A stretch of 64,000 bases of DNA from Bombyx mori (GCF_030269925.1 NC_085124.1:13392001-13456000); one strand, 5' to 3'; shown: positions 33,785-44,689, counted from the stretch's first letter. Notes: generated by a model from the sequence alone, not told the origin. Numbers and translations: made by a program.

Positions 33785-35141
33785 AAACAAGCAATCAGAA
33801 TCCAAAAAATGTATTTTTAATGAAAAACAAATACAATAAAATTGTCTTGTGGCAATTTCATAATAATATAAATATTGATACGATCGCCTAAGAGACATTT
33901 TTAACAGAAACGCGAGAACCGGAATCCCACTGAGCTACATAAATACAGAATATATAAAAATCAATGGCGGCCGTGTTGCCAACAACTAAAAGTGCTACCA
34001 AAATGTATGCATCTTTATGCATTACTGGCAACTTCTTCATGTTATTCTAAAGAACACGACCCCATTCATGTTGAGCGTCGAATGTCCCTATACATTGTGA
34101 CACGGAACATTTGTTTACATTCTAAGCTTTCTCATCGTTACAAAACATCTATTCAACACTCAACAACACCGTACATTTAATAACTAGAAAATTATATTAT
34201 AATACTCATACACCGCTAATTTTTTAATTAAAAAAAAAAACAATTATTAAACTATGTGCAAGCAAAAAGTAGTATCATTGTTATTAGAAATTTGCATAAA
34301 ACTGTGGATACAAGTTTTTCGGGTGAATTAATTATTAATGATGTACGTATCTGAACTCATCCTTCGGTACTCATTGTAAATACAGCCAATAAATATTACG
34401 TTTTTACGAATATTGTATCTATCTTTATATACTTTATGTACATAAGTTTATAGTTAAAAACTAGCGGTGTATTTTATTTAATCAATAAATACAAAAACGC
34501 ACATATTGCCATCGTTTCCATTCCTCACAGTTAATCAACTTGGATTATACATGAAATCCTAAGCCCCGGTGTTACTCTTTGCTAAGCAAAATACATAGAT
34601 ATGAAATAGAAAAATAATAATTTAAAGAAACAAAAATTGATTTAAAAAAAATGAGATAGTCCATAGCGTTTCTTTACAGCCTATAAGTAACAACTAAGTT
34701 TTATTTACGTTCAAAATGCCTTAAGCAGGAATATTTTATGACTATCACTATATTCAATTGTTTTTTTTTTCATAATTATAAAGTTGAATATTTATGGTTC
34801 TTATACTATGTATATATACTAATTGGTGGTTGGGGAATTTTATAGGAAGTTCAGTTAAGCAATATGATTCAAGGACACCCTAATAATATATTGCTGTAAT
34901 GCCGAGAGCCAGACCAAAGACAATAATTTTACTTCAATATTAATAATTTGGGAAACACAATACAGTTTCGCACACACAATTACACCGAGCCCAGAGAACG
35001 CCGCACAATGTAAACACATCTGCTTTTGAGTTCCAAAACTTTTTTGTTAATGTTAAGCTCGCCACACTGCATGTGTGATTCAGTTTGAAAAAAAAAACAT
35101 ATAATAGTAATAACAGAAATTGAGTGTAGAAAGCTGTGTAT
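33785..35141 (-). other. eIF5: eIF5 3' untranslated region and flank
   Basis: AT-rich. On the minus strand AATAAA occurs near 34702, 34493 and 34475, any of which could end the transcript. No other gene is seen. Confidence 0.4.
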
Positions 35142-35255
35142 TTAAATGGCGTCGATATCGAAATCGTCATCGTCTTCTTCCTGCTTCGGTTTGTTGTTGG
35201 CCGCAGTCGCCACGGCCTTGATGGGGGTCGCCTTGGCGCGGTCGTCGTACTCGAT
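35142..35255 (-). CDS. eIF5: eIF5 coding exon 9 and stop
   Basis: Acceptor TTTTGTTCAG, then [37 protein letters not shown] and stop TAA at 35144-35142. It forms the acidic C-terminal tail. Confidence 0.93.
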   Translation of the reverse strand: MEYDDRAKATPIKAVATAANNKPKQEEDDDDFDIDAI

Positions 35256-38200
35256 CTGAACAAAATTATTTATCGAGTTGAGAGCGAGATGAGGACTGCC
35301 GGCATCACCTGGAGTGATGTCAAGGAGCAAGTACAATATAGAGTCAAGTAGAGTCAACTTGTGAGGGCCTATGTACCAGTGGAGTACCCTAGGACTACAG
35401 CAACAACAACAACAACGTAATTGGAAAAAATATAACCAGATAATGAACTTTTTTAAGACAATCCATTATCTTATCTTGGAACATTACATCTAAGTGCTGC
35501 TATATAGTTCATACCCACATTATCATTGGCATGACTGTCTACAAAGTCCTCCCATCCTATTGTTTATTTAGCCACAGATTGGTAGACGAGTCACAGAGCC
35601 CCTAACAAGACATGAATTTGCAGTCGCAATAATTACTAGCGGCTAAGAGTATATTTGATTCCTTTGTGACAGAAAAACTGGCGCACTGATACATTGTATT
35701 TGTAGCATTCAAAAAGTGCTACATTTATAGTAAATTTATTTTTCTATTCATAATATAATCATCATATAATCATCATCGATATAATCATTTAGTGCTGTTA
35801 TTATAATGATATAATAGATTTGTAACGGGCGTAGTAGACCCTGACATAATCAAAATTTACATTTTATGTCTTATTTTTAAGGGGGGAATGGTGTAGCGGG
35901 CTTAGTTTATTAGTTCAGTCTGTGTCGAATCGTCGCACAATAAACAGGTTTGGAAACTGTCCGTGTCTTGTTAATAATAATTATCATCCTACATAATATC
36001 ACACACGCTCTATAAGCACAGACTCAACAGATCGTTACCTCGATATCTTCCTCCTCGTCGTCGTCGTCACTCGAGTCCTCCTCGGCCTGCTGCAGCCAGT
36101 CGAGGAAGGGTTGGGCCCGTTTCCTCACTTCGGCTACGACTTCCTTGGATGCGTATTTGCGCGATGGTTTGCTAGCCCACTCCAGTATAGCCTTCTCTTC
36201 TACGATGTCTTCGTCGTAAAGAAGCTGCAAGTATTTATATTGAAAATTTATAATATACTATACAAAACTCTTTTATTTATGGTCCTTTGCTTCAGACTAC
36301 CGATTTGAGGTAAAATAACTCTTTGAGGTGTCGCCGCACGTTCTCATGGTTTGATTGATGTGGATATAAATCATAAATGAATATTAGTCGTGGCAATAGT
36401 TCCGTTCGTGGTTTTGTGAGCGGTATGCGATATTACGTATGCACGTGCTTTTTCAAAGGAGACGCGTTTTTTTTCCTACCTTAGCTGAGAGCCTTGAGAG
36501 GCTATTTCAGCGTAACCTTAACTAGTAGATGAGCTCACGGGGCTCAAACTTGACGACGTTGCTAACACTGACCCTAGCAAGAGCTGTGCTTCGCAGAATT
36601 TACCACCGGATCGGAAACGCGACCCACTGAGAAGATCCGGCGAGAAACTCAGTGGGCTGTGTCTGTGGGTTAATTTACTCGTCGAGCCCTTCGTCGCAAG
36701 CGACGGGAGACTGGCGGGTCGCGTACCTTGAGCACGGCGGGCACGCGCGGCAGCAGCGCGGCGTGGTGGTGCGCGAGCGCGGTGAGGGCGTGCAGGGCGG
36801 CTCGCTGCGCGCGCGGGTCTTGGCGCGTGAAGCGCAGCAGCAGAGCGCGGTGCTTCTTCACGTCGCCGCCCACCGACGCCGCGTTCACCAGCACCTCGAA
36901 CAGCACCAGCGGCGCCTTCGACTTCACTTCCAATCTGAAGCACAACGTACAAGCACTGTTAGCCTTGTCGACCAGCATCCAACATGTTCTCATAACTACA
37001 AATTTACAAGTCCGGAACGTAATCAAAAATACAGTCTATACCGGTGGTAGAACCCCTTGTGAATCCGCACGGGTTGATACCATCACCCTACCTATTTTCT
37101 GCCGTAAAGCAATGCGTTTTGATTTGAAGGGTGAGGCAGCTATTGTAACCATACTGAGACCGTAGAACTTATGTCTCAAGGTGGGTGGCGCATTTACGTT
37201 GTAGGTATCTATGGGCTCCAGTAACCACTTAACACCAGGTGGGCTGTGAGCTGGTCCACCCATCTATGCAATAAATAAATAAAAAACAACTCGTTTGTAC
37301 TTCACTAGGTTTATAATCAGCATCTATATATTATTATGGACCAGAAGTGAGGTAGTTAACAAAAAGAAATAACATAGAACTGGCCTAATTATATTTCACT
37401 GAATTAACAAAACTTTTAACAAAATGATTTCAATTTACTATTAACGAAAACTGTTAAAATTACACAAGTCCCAAACATGTTTCAACAAGAACCGCACACA
37501 CGAACGCCACGCACAAAAAAGAGGCCAAGGCGCAGCAAGGGATCGTTTTTATAGTTTTAGCGCTGGCTCTCGGTCGGGGGTTGCCTGGACTCGGTAACAA
37601 TATTATATTCATCAACACGTCACTATTGGCGAGAGAAAAAGGTCAATATTCAGACTACTATATTACATATTACAATAAACGGTACCTCTCGGCCTCGTGC
37701 AGGATCTCAGAGATGGCTTTGGTTCCCTGCACCTGACCGCTGGCTGCTCGTTGCTTCAAAAATGCATAGAACAGATCCATCCGCTGCTTCTCATTCTTCT
37801 CACTGTCTTCTGACAATGTTATGATCTTAGCTCCTTCAGTTAGATCTGTAAAAAAACAAATTCTGAAGTACTTGATACTCATAGAGCGGAACTGACGAAC
37901 TAGGTGGTGTAATACATACTTTCAGAAATATGTTGTTGATCTCAGGGAGTAATGATGTGCAAAGGGTTATAACAACGTAATATTGTGGCAAACCACAGGG
38001 TTTAAGCTTCGTTTTAAGCCAATTAGATTATATAGTTAGTTATTTCAGTCTATTATTTATTTTATTCAAACATTGATTACCGGAGCTCTAAGATCCACTT
38101 TGGGAACAGTGATTCAATTAAGTTTTACCTTGCATCCTGGCCCGCACAGCCTCCTCGCTGACATCCACGGTCCAGCCGTCGTCGTCCTCATCGCCATCAT

Positions 38201-41200
38201 CGCCAGTTTTCTTGGACTTCTCCTTCTTAGTGCTCGGAGCTGCGGTAGCTGTAGGACTCGACACCGCTTCCGGTTCCTGAACACAAAGCGTTATTTAATA
38301 CGTGAATACATTTTATTTTTATTTTAAATTAAACTAACGACCCGCCCTCGCTTCGCTTCGGAAACTGTAATTTATTATTGATTTCTCCACTATTTAAGGG
38401 ATGTTATTATACGTATAAACCTTCCTCTTCAATCACTCTATCTATTAAAAAAAACCGCCTCAAAATCCGTTGCGAAGTTTTAAAGATTTAAGCATACATA
38501 GGGATATAGGGGAAGAGACGTTGTTTTATACTATTTTAAGTTAAATGATGCTGAAGCCTGCCATTTTTTGGATAGTGACACAAAATACTTTTGGCAGACA
38601 TAATCCACAGATTAGGTACATGAATTAATAGTCTAGTCGACAAGTTAAAAATGGTGTTAATTCGACATACTACTGCTAAAATTATGTGGTTTAGCTCATT
38701 CGATTCGGAATAATGTCTAGAACATTGTGCTAAAAAATTGAATTAGCACATAAAAAATTCCAAAAGTTATTAACAATTAAACACCTTCAAAAAATAGCGT
38801 TTCGTTTATTGCTTATTGTCCGTAAACTATAAATATTTTCGAAATTTGAAAAAAAGATCCTTAAAGAGGAGGAAATTTAGTAAAAAAAGTTCCAACTCCC
38901 GGAACTGTAGCTCCATTATTTATAATTTTAATTTAACGCTGAAAATAGCCCGCCGCGCGCCATTGTTAGGTTGCGCGCACGGACTCGAAAGCGAGTACGT
39001 CACTTAAAAAAAATTTTTTCAAGTACTTAAAGTTAATTGAAAAATCTAAAAAAATTATTGCATAATCTAAACACTTTAAAAAATTTATTCCCGTTGGATT
39101 TTTTTATAAAAACATATTTTTCAATATTCTAGACGATTGTTAATTAAGAAATTTTTTTCCAATTTCCATCATCCTTCTAAACTAAAAAAAATGTTTAAAT
39201 AATTACCTTAAAATTATTTCGCTTCGTGGACCTCTTCTTATAAATATATTAAACAAGATTGCGTCGTCTAAGTTATGAAATTGTTAATATTTTGTTAATA
39301 AAATTTTTTTTAAGTTAACAAAAAAAGAAAAAGCACAATTATGTTGTAAAGAATTTTTTTTTCTTTATTTGTTATTATATTTTCGTTTTTATGTCAATAA
39401 AAGACATCTTTTAATTGAAAAAAATATTTTTTTTATCCATTTGTTTATAAACATTTTGTTAACAAATGGACTATTTATATATTTTTGAAAAAATTTTTTT
39501 TACAATTTTATAGAGAACTGTCAATTATGATTTTTAGAAAAAAAAAATTTTCTTCATAATTATTTTTAATTGTTTATAATCGTTTTTTTTTTTATTTGTT
39601 GTTTCAATTATTAGTTAAGAATTTTTTTTTTTTCTAAAAATCATAATTAACCTTTCTCTACAAAATTACAGAAAAAAAAATTTTTTCGTTAACAATAGCA
39701 TTGTTTATTAACTTTACAATTTGTTATAAACAAATTCTCAACTTTGTTTTATTTTTTCCTGTAAGTAATAATAATTACAAAAACGACCTCGTGCATTAAA
39801 ATACCGAAAAAAAAATTATATTATTTTTTATGTAATTTTGAAAATACACGTGCTACAAAACTTGCAGCAGCTGATCCATTTGTTGACTTTAAAGTTAATA
39901 TAACTTTTGAACTATGAAAAATACGACCATTAACATTCAGGTCATTTTTGTAGGCAATAAAATTATCTTTCAGATAATGTTAGTCATATATTTTTTATTT
40001 ATTATTTACTTGCGCATTTGTTTATAAAAATTGAAGATTTTTTCAGGTTTTTCGAACTTCTGCGGCTTCTAACTCTGTAAATAATGCGAATTCGGTTATT
40101 GAACTTCAAGGCAATTTTGTTCAGCTATAAATTATGCTACAGTTGCAGTTGTTTATTCATTTTTTACTTAATTTTTTCATCTGTTATTACCATTTGTTGA
40201 CAAATTTTGGAAATTATCTTATTTCTACATGATTTACTTACTACTCTCTAGCTGAATCTCAGTTTGGAATATAAGCAATATGTAATCGTCTGAAAAACAT
40301 GCAAGAAATGTACTTAATAATGCAAAATTGAGAGGTTTGAATAATATTTTAAGTTAATCAGATATTTAAGTGACAGAAAACAGTTTATTTTTGTCCAAAT
40401 ACAAAAAGTTCTTAATGTTATATTAAAATTAGTATTATTAATTATCTTTCTTATTATGTTCGCCGTTTCCTTCGTTTTTTAGGAGGGGAAGTTTTCGAAG
40501 TACTTGGTTCATTTGGATCTGGAACCAAATGAGCCATTCTTTTTCCTTCTTTACACGACTGATTTTTTGTTTGTTGCTCATCATCGTCATCATCTTCTTC
40601 TCTCTCTTCTGCTTCTTCTTCTCTTTCTTCTTGATCTCTGGACTCATTCATTTCTTCATCTCTTACTCCTGTCTCTTCTGCCTCAGTATTTTCATCAGAT
40701 TCGGAATCTGAATTTGACCCGAAAATTCCTTCTATAATTTTTCGATACACAGGCTCCTTAGCATTTTGATGATCAACAAACATGCCGTACTCTAAATTAT
40801 CATCTCCATAATCATCACATTCGTTATTCTCATCTTCATCGCAATCATGACTGTTTTCAACAAAATCTAATGCATTTGTGCAGTTTTCGCCTTTGCATCC
40901 TTTGCATGCTCGCGTGCATTTCATCCCAGCTTTCCTGCAGCTACAACTTTTGGTGCAGCCAGACATTGTGCAGCTGCAGTGAATAAGTTTCAGTAACTCT
41001 GATGGTGCCAATGGATCTGTTGTTTTAATGGGCAGAAACAAAGTCTCGGTTTTTTCCCATCCCCAATCTTCGGCTCTTAAAGGATTTTTTAGCCACGTCT
41101 GCATTTGATAATATGTCCTCAATGAATGTTGGTGTGTTGCTGAAGAGGTCGGTGGAGGTGTTGCTAAGTTCACATTATGATTTTTAGAAAAAAAAAAAAT

Positions 41201-44200
41201 CTTAACTAATAATTGAAACAACAAATAAAAAAAAACGATTATAAACAATTAAAAATAATTATGAAGAAAAATTTTTTTTTCTAAAAATCATAATTGACAG
41301 TTCTCTATAAAATTGTAAAAAATATTTTTTCAAAAATATATAAATAGTCCATTTGTTAACAAAATGTTTATAAACAAATGGATAAAAAAAATATTTTTTT
41401 CAATTAAAAGATGTCTTTTATTGACATAAAAACGAAAATATAATAATAAATAAAGAAAAAAAAATTCTTTACAACATAATTGTGCTTTTTCTTTTTTTGT
41501 TAACTTAAAAAAATTATTATTAACAAGATATTAACAATTTCATAACTTAGACGACGCAATCTTGTTTAATATATTTATAAGAAGAGGTCCACGAAGCGAA
41601 ATAATTTTAAGGTAATTATTTAAACATTTTTTTTAGTTTAGAAGGATGATGGAAATTGGAAAAAAATTTCTTAATTAACAATCGTCTAGAATATTGAAAA
41701 ATATGTTTTTATAAAAAATTCCAACGGGAATAAATTTTTTAAAGTGTTTAGATTATGCAATAATTTTTTTAGATTTTTCAATTAACTTTAAGTACTTGAA
41801 AAATTTTTTTTTAAGTGACGTACTCGCTTTCGAGGCCGTGCGCGCAACCTAACAATGGCGCGCGGCGGGCTATTTTCAGCGTTAAATTAAAATTATAAAT
41901 AATGGAGCTACAGTTCCGGGAGTTGGACCTTTTTTTTACTAAATTTCCTCCTCTTTAAGGATCTTTTTTTCAAATTTCGAAAATATTTATAGTTTACGGA
42001 CAATAAGCAATAAACGAAACGCTATTTTTTGAAGGTGTTTAATTGTTAATAACTTTTGGAATTTTTTATGTGCTAATTCAATTTTTTAGCACAATGGTCT
42101 AGACATGATTCCGAATCGAATGAGCTAAACCACATAATTTTAGCAGTAGTATGTCGAATTAACACCATTTTTAACTTGTCGACTAGACTATAACTACATT
42201 TACGTAGAATATTTATTAGATAGAATTTCATAAATGTCGAGTATTCCAGGTGCCTCACTCCCAATAAATCCTATTTGCAAATGTAATAGTAACTTTGCTA
42301 GAAAGCACCTAAGTACGTACATTTTTAGCTTCAGTTTCTTGTCCCTCGTGGCTGCCGTTGGTCGCAGTGTTGTTGGATCCAGGACCAGAGCGCTTCGAGC
42401 GTTTTCCACGATTGCCCTCAGTCAGTGAAGAGCCCTATGAATTTTTTAAACTTTACTATATCAACTTAAGTAATTTTAAAATGTTAATATTCTGTAAATA
42501 AATTTTTTTAATAAGCTTTTAAAGCAAAAAGGAAATCAAAATTAAAATAAGATAGTATAAGGATATAAAATTTGTGTTTTAATTGTGTTTTCTGTTAAAA
42601 CACTTCATTAATAACATCTACTCATATGCGATATACAAATTCTAAATCTACACTCGCAATGCGAGAAAAGACTGCCTTGGATCTCAATATCAAACAAAAA
42701 AAGCATTAAATTATTGTTATACAGCAAAAAATAACCACTTTGAATTATTTCTGTACATCTTCAAATGTTAAGCAAAAATAAATAAAATAGTATAGTTTCA
42801 TTTTTACTTGCACAGCCGGATCATTGGCAGGCGGGTTCTTGAGTATAAAAGTATTCAACTTGTGATTGAAGTCAAGCTGTCCATGGTAACCGCAGGCCTT
42901 GCATCCTTGGGAGATGGTGTTCCGCTTCGTGGAGACAATCAGCTCGGTCTCGGGGTTGTCGCACTCAGGGCACAGCACGAATTTACGAATAAATCTAAAA
43001 ACAAACAGAGAAACCACAAATATTAATCTACTGTTTGGAGATCATTGATTGTAAGGTCACCAGTGCCGGGCAGCACAATAAGGAGTCCGTAATAGGATAG
43101 GCAGTTTATTTCCTATTTACACAGTATATTTAGCAGAAGGAGAAAATACAGAGAACAGAAGGCACAGATAAAGCGGTAGGAAGTCCAAGAACAATATTAA
43201 ACATAGGCACGAGCAACCATACCGTAAGTCGAGGATAGACATAGACTTCGCGTGGCGTAGATCAAACTTATGAGTTATGTTGAAGTGATTCATTTCCATA
43301 ACCGGCTTAAAACTTACTTTCATTCAAGATCTTATGCCTAAACTTTTTATTGTATTGTATAAAGCTGTACATACCCGAACAAGTTAACGTATCAAAATTG
43401 CCTTTACATCAAAGAGAATACTGTGAAGAAAAGTAGTGGTGGACCATAAAATGCTCACATAAAGCCTATAAAGTAAATTAACAAAAGTTTATAACTTCTG
43501 CAGTAACAACTCACCCGTCCAATAGATCTTGAAGTTTAGATGAGTCATGGCTTCCGTTGACAATGAAACGCTCATTCTTGAAGTCAAACTGAGTCTGGGC
43601 ACCCAATTCACAACCAAAGTACTTTGTTGGGTCTGGAAATTTACAAAATTACCTTTTTTTATTCTTTCAAACAATATAAAATATGTACAAAATTATTTTG
43701 GTTATATTTTAAGTGTTTTTGTATTTGAGCAATTTATTGAACTTATCTTGCTAACAAATGTTTTGCATAAAAACTGCAAGTCAAAAAATTCTTAGACATC
43801 CCAAATGATTCCAAAAAGGATCAAGGTACATAATCTGAGACTTGGAGACAAATTTAACTGATACAAAAAATTGCATACACAGCATAATATAATAATACTA
43901 TATTCATATATTAAAGTCACCAGAACTCATAATGTTAGTACATCTCTTAATACTCTATTTAATAAAAGCTGTGTAAAAATGATCATTTTATTCTATATTA
44001 GGGCTTTTTACCAGTGGTTATGAGTCCACACGGGTAGGTACCACCATTCTGGCATTTCTGCCATAAAGCAGTAATGAGTTTCGGTTTGAAGGGCAAGGCA
44101 GCCGTTGTAACTATGTCTCAGTAGAGACCTTAGAACTCATATCTTAAGGTGGGTGGCGGCATTTACGTTGAATATGTCTATAGGCTAATAAAAAGTTTTT

Positions 44201-44601
44201 TTTTATTGCTTAGATGGGTGGACGAGCTCACAGCCCACCTGGTGTTAAGCAGTTACTGGAGCCCATAGACATCTACAACGTAAATGCCGCCACCCACCTT
44301 GAGATATAAGCTCTAAGGTCTCAAGTATAGTTACAGCGGCTGCCTCACCCTTCAAACCGAAACGCATTACTGCTTCACGGCAGAAATAGGCAGGGCGGTG
44401 GTACCTACCCGCGCGGACTCTAAAAATGTATGTGGTATACTCACACGTGGCTGGTCTCCCCAGCGCCTTGGCGACTTCAGGCATGTTGACGATGACCGTC
44501 TTGATGCCGTTCCCCTTCCCTTCGACCTTGGCGCATATCCGCGGCATCTTGTACCGGTAGAACGCATCGGAGACGTTACGGTTCACGTTTAAGGAACCCA
44601 T
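35142..44601 (-). CDS. eIF5: Eukaryotic translation initiation factor 5 (eIF5), nine coding exons
   Basis: Nine coding exons join in phase to 1392 nt, 463 residues, close to the usual 430-465. eIF5 is the GTPase-activating protein for eIF2 in the 43S pre-initiation complex and also bridges eIF2-beta, eIF3 and eIF1. Residues 1-92 are the GAP domain; Arg16 in FYRYKMPR matches the catalytic arginine near residue 15 of the human protein. Cys100, Cys103, Cys123 and Cys126 (CPEC and CKAC) form the zinc ribbon. Residues 155-225 are a Lys/Asp-rich linker. Residues 230-415 form the C-terminal W2/HEAT domain, ending in aromatic/acidic boxes ([20 protein letters not shown]), and the tail is acidic ([12 protein letters not shown]). 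The start is ATG at 44601-44599. The gene is convergent with ninjurin. Its introns hold SINEs and the large foldback element FB-C. Confidence 0.98.
36039..36224 (-). CDS. eIF5: eIF5 coding exon 8 (end of W2, aromatic/acidic boxes)
   Basis: Acceptor ATACTTGCAG, donor GTAACGAT, 62 codons in phase 0. It encodes [20 protein letters not shown] and ends with [20 protein letters not shown], the acidic box that contacts the eIF2-beta and eIF3 partners in characterised eIF5. Confidence 0.96.
36341..36412 (+). repeat. eIF5: Short interspersed repeat, copy 2, in eIF5 intron 7
   Basis: Same blocks as 17921-17995 (TTCTCATGGTTTGATTGATG, TATTAGTCGTGGCAATAGTT). Confidence 0.55.
36467..36707 (-). mobile_element. 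eIF5: Bm1-like SINE in eIF5 intron 7
   Basis: Starts TTTTTTTTCCTACCTTAGCT (tail, reversed) and ends CGTCGCAAGCGACGGGAGAC. It stops about 20 nt from the exon 7 donor. Confidence 0.88.
36727..36934 (-). CDS. eIF5: eIF5 coding exon 7 (W2 domain)
   Basis: Acceptor TTGGCAG-type site reading CTTCAG before ATTGGAAG, donor GTACGCGA. It encodes [20 protein letters not shown] through LPRVPAVLK. It is much more GC-rich than its surroundings, which gives long shadow ORFs on the other strand. A Bm1-like SINE ends within about 20 nt of the donor. Confidence 0.95.
37041..37284 (+). mobile_element. eIF5: tRNA-related SINE in eIF5 intron 6
   Basis: CGGTGGTAGAACCCCTTGTG through CCACCCATCTATGCAATAAA. Antisense to eIF5, about 105 nt upstream of the exon 7 acceptor. 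Confidence 0.87.
37686..37845 (-). CDS. eIF5: eIF5 coding exon 6 (W2 domain)
   Basis: Acceptor TTTTTTACAG, donor GTACCGTT, phase 1 in and phase 2 out. It encodes [20 protein letters not shown] through ISEILHEAE, helical repeats of the W2/HEAT domain. Confidence 0.95.
38129..38276 (-). CDS. eIF5: eIF5 coding exon 5 (acidic linker, start of W2)
   Basis: Acceptor TGTGTTCAG, donor GTAAAACT, phase 0 in and phase 1 out. It encodes a Ser/Thr/Ala stretch, [18 protein letters not shown] and then [13 protein letters not shown], which leads into the C-terminal domain. Confidence 0.95.
38328..38550 (+). repeat. eIF5: Ubiquitous arthropod retroelement fragment in eIF5 intron 4
   Basis: CGACCCGCCCTCGCTTCGCT, CAATCACTCTATCTATTAAA and AAAATCCGTTGCGAAGTTTT are the signature blocks of the same broad repeat type as 18979-19262. 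It lies between eIF5 exon 5 and FB-C. Confidence 0.6.
38629..42190. mobile_element. Foldback element FB-C in eIF5 intron 4, carrying a CXC-domain ORF
   Basis: Arms about 38629-39647 and 41174-42190 (about 1.02 kb each) are inverted copies. The ends read TAGTCTAGTCGACAAGTT and its complement, and TAA lies directly outside both (38626-38628, 42191-42193). It shares ends and several internal blocks with FB-B, including CCAACTCCCGGAA, AGAGGAGGAAATTT and AACGCTGAAAATAGC followed by a GC-rich island. The 1.5-kb centre holds sequence homologous to the inner part of FB-B (about 39890-40080) and, at 40454-41173, most of a cysteine-rich ORF. It occupies about 3.56 kb of the 4.04-kb intron. Confidence 0.87.
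40454..41248 (-). CDS. CXC (Tesmin/TSO1-like) domain ORF inside FB-C
   Basis: Open frame of 264 codons. Residues 1-24 come from the foldback arm and are hydrophobic, so the true start may differ. Residues 34-75 resemble the segment that precedes a CXC motif in many multi-copy arthropod proteins ([19 protein letters not shown]). Cysteines at 91, 93, 98, 102, 104, 111, 115, 118 and 123 form one CXC half-repeat. Residues 130-225 are an acidic Glu/Asp tail and the end is a basic run, KKRRKRRT, a likely nuclear signal. CXC motifs bind zinc and DNA in Tesmin/LIN54 proteins. It lies on the same strand as eIF5 but has no splice sites linking it and is bounded by the arms. I infer a captured or transposon-encoded C-terminal fragment; whether it is expressed is unknown. 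Confidence 0.6.
   Translation of the reverse strand: MFIIVFFYLLFQLLVKIFFFSKNHNVNLATPPPTSSATHQHSLRTYYQMQTWLKNPLRAEDWGWEKTETLFLPIKTTDPLAPSELLKLIHCSCTMSGCTKSCSCRKAGMKCTRACKGCKGENCTNALDFVENSHDCDEDENNECDDYGDDNLEYGMFVDHQNAKEPVYRKIIEGIFGSNSDSESDENTEAEETGVRDEEMNESRDQEEREEEAEEREEDDDDDEQQTKNQSCKEGKRMAHLVPDPNEPSTSKTSPPKKRRKRRT
42321..42434 (-). CDS. eIF5: eIF5 coding exon 4 (basic linker)
   Basis: Acceptor TTCATAG, donor GTACGTAC, 38 codons in phase 0. It encodes [20 protein letters not shown] and a Gly/Asn/Glu-rich end. This linker varies in the family; placement rests on splice sites and phase. The following intron is filled by FB-C. Confidence 0.88.
42808..42994 (-). CDS. eIF5: eIF5 coding exon 3 (zinc ribbon)
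   Basis: Acceptor TTGTTTTTAG, donor GTAAAAAT, phase 2 in and phase 0 out. It encodes [11 protein letters not shown] and [11 protein letters not shown], the paired cysteines of the zinc ribbon, and ends DPAVQ. Confidence 0.96.
43515..43632 (-). CDS. eIF5: eIF5 coding exon 2 (GAP domain)
   Basis: Acceptor AATTTCCAG, donor GTGAGTTG. It encodes [20 protein letters not shown] through KLQDLLD, strongly conserved in eIF5. Phase 1 in, phase 2 out (118 nt). Confidence 0.96.
44011..44190 (+). mobile_element. eIF5: tRNA-related SINE, eIF5 intron 1, plus strand
   Basis: CCAGTGGTTATGAGTCCACA through GAATATGTCTATAGGCTAAT. Immediately followed by an inverted copy of the same family. Confidence 0.83.
44195..44421 (-). 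mobile_element. eIF5: tRNA-related SINE, eIF5 intron 1, minus strand
   Basis: TTTTTTTATTGCTTAGATGG through GTACCTACCCGCGCGGACTC. It ends about 24 nt from the exon 1 donor and is tail to tail with the 44011-44190 copy. Confidence 0.87.
44445..44601 (-). CDS. eIF5: eIF5 coding exon 1 (GAP domain, start)
   Basis: Encodes [20 protein letters not shown] through GRPAT, with the presumed catalytic Arg16. It ends in phase 1 at the donor GTGAGTAT. A minus-strand SINE ends only about 24 nt beyond the donor, inside intron 1. Confidence 0.96.
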
Positions 44602-44689
44602 TTTGGACGGGTTGTTGGGTTTTGTTTGCTTCCTCTATTTACACGTTATATAGATAATTAACTATTTTGACTTGATATTTACACTGGTT
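44602..44689 (-). other. eIF5: Likely 5' untranslated part of eIF5 exon 1
   Basis: Upstream of the eIF5 ATG, the minus strand shows a strong splice acceptor: a CTAAC branch-like motif, a pyrimidine run and CTTTTCCAG ending at 44690. This suggests that the ATG exon starts at 44689 and that at least one non-coding 5' exon lies further upstream. No in-frame ATG precedes 44601 in this stretch. Confidence 0.5.

Noticed and set aside
36518..37165. Overlapping open frames of 118-145 codons on both strands
   Set aside because: They are shadows of GC-rich eIF5 exon 7 and the adjacent SINE; the eIF5 reading has splice sites, phase and family similarity.
40454..41248. The CXC ORF as an alternative eIF5 exon
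   Set aside because: It has its own stop, no splice sites in phase with eIF5, and is bounded by transposon arms.
31034..42190. The large palindromes as assembly artefacts
   Set aside because: Arms differ by substitutions and a 300-bp indel, loops are unique, and each element has its own matching flanking triplet.
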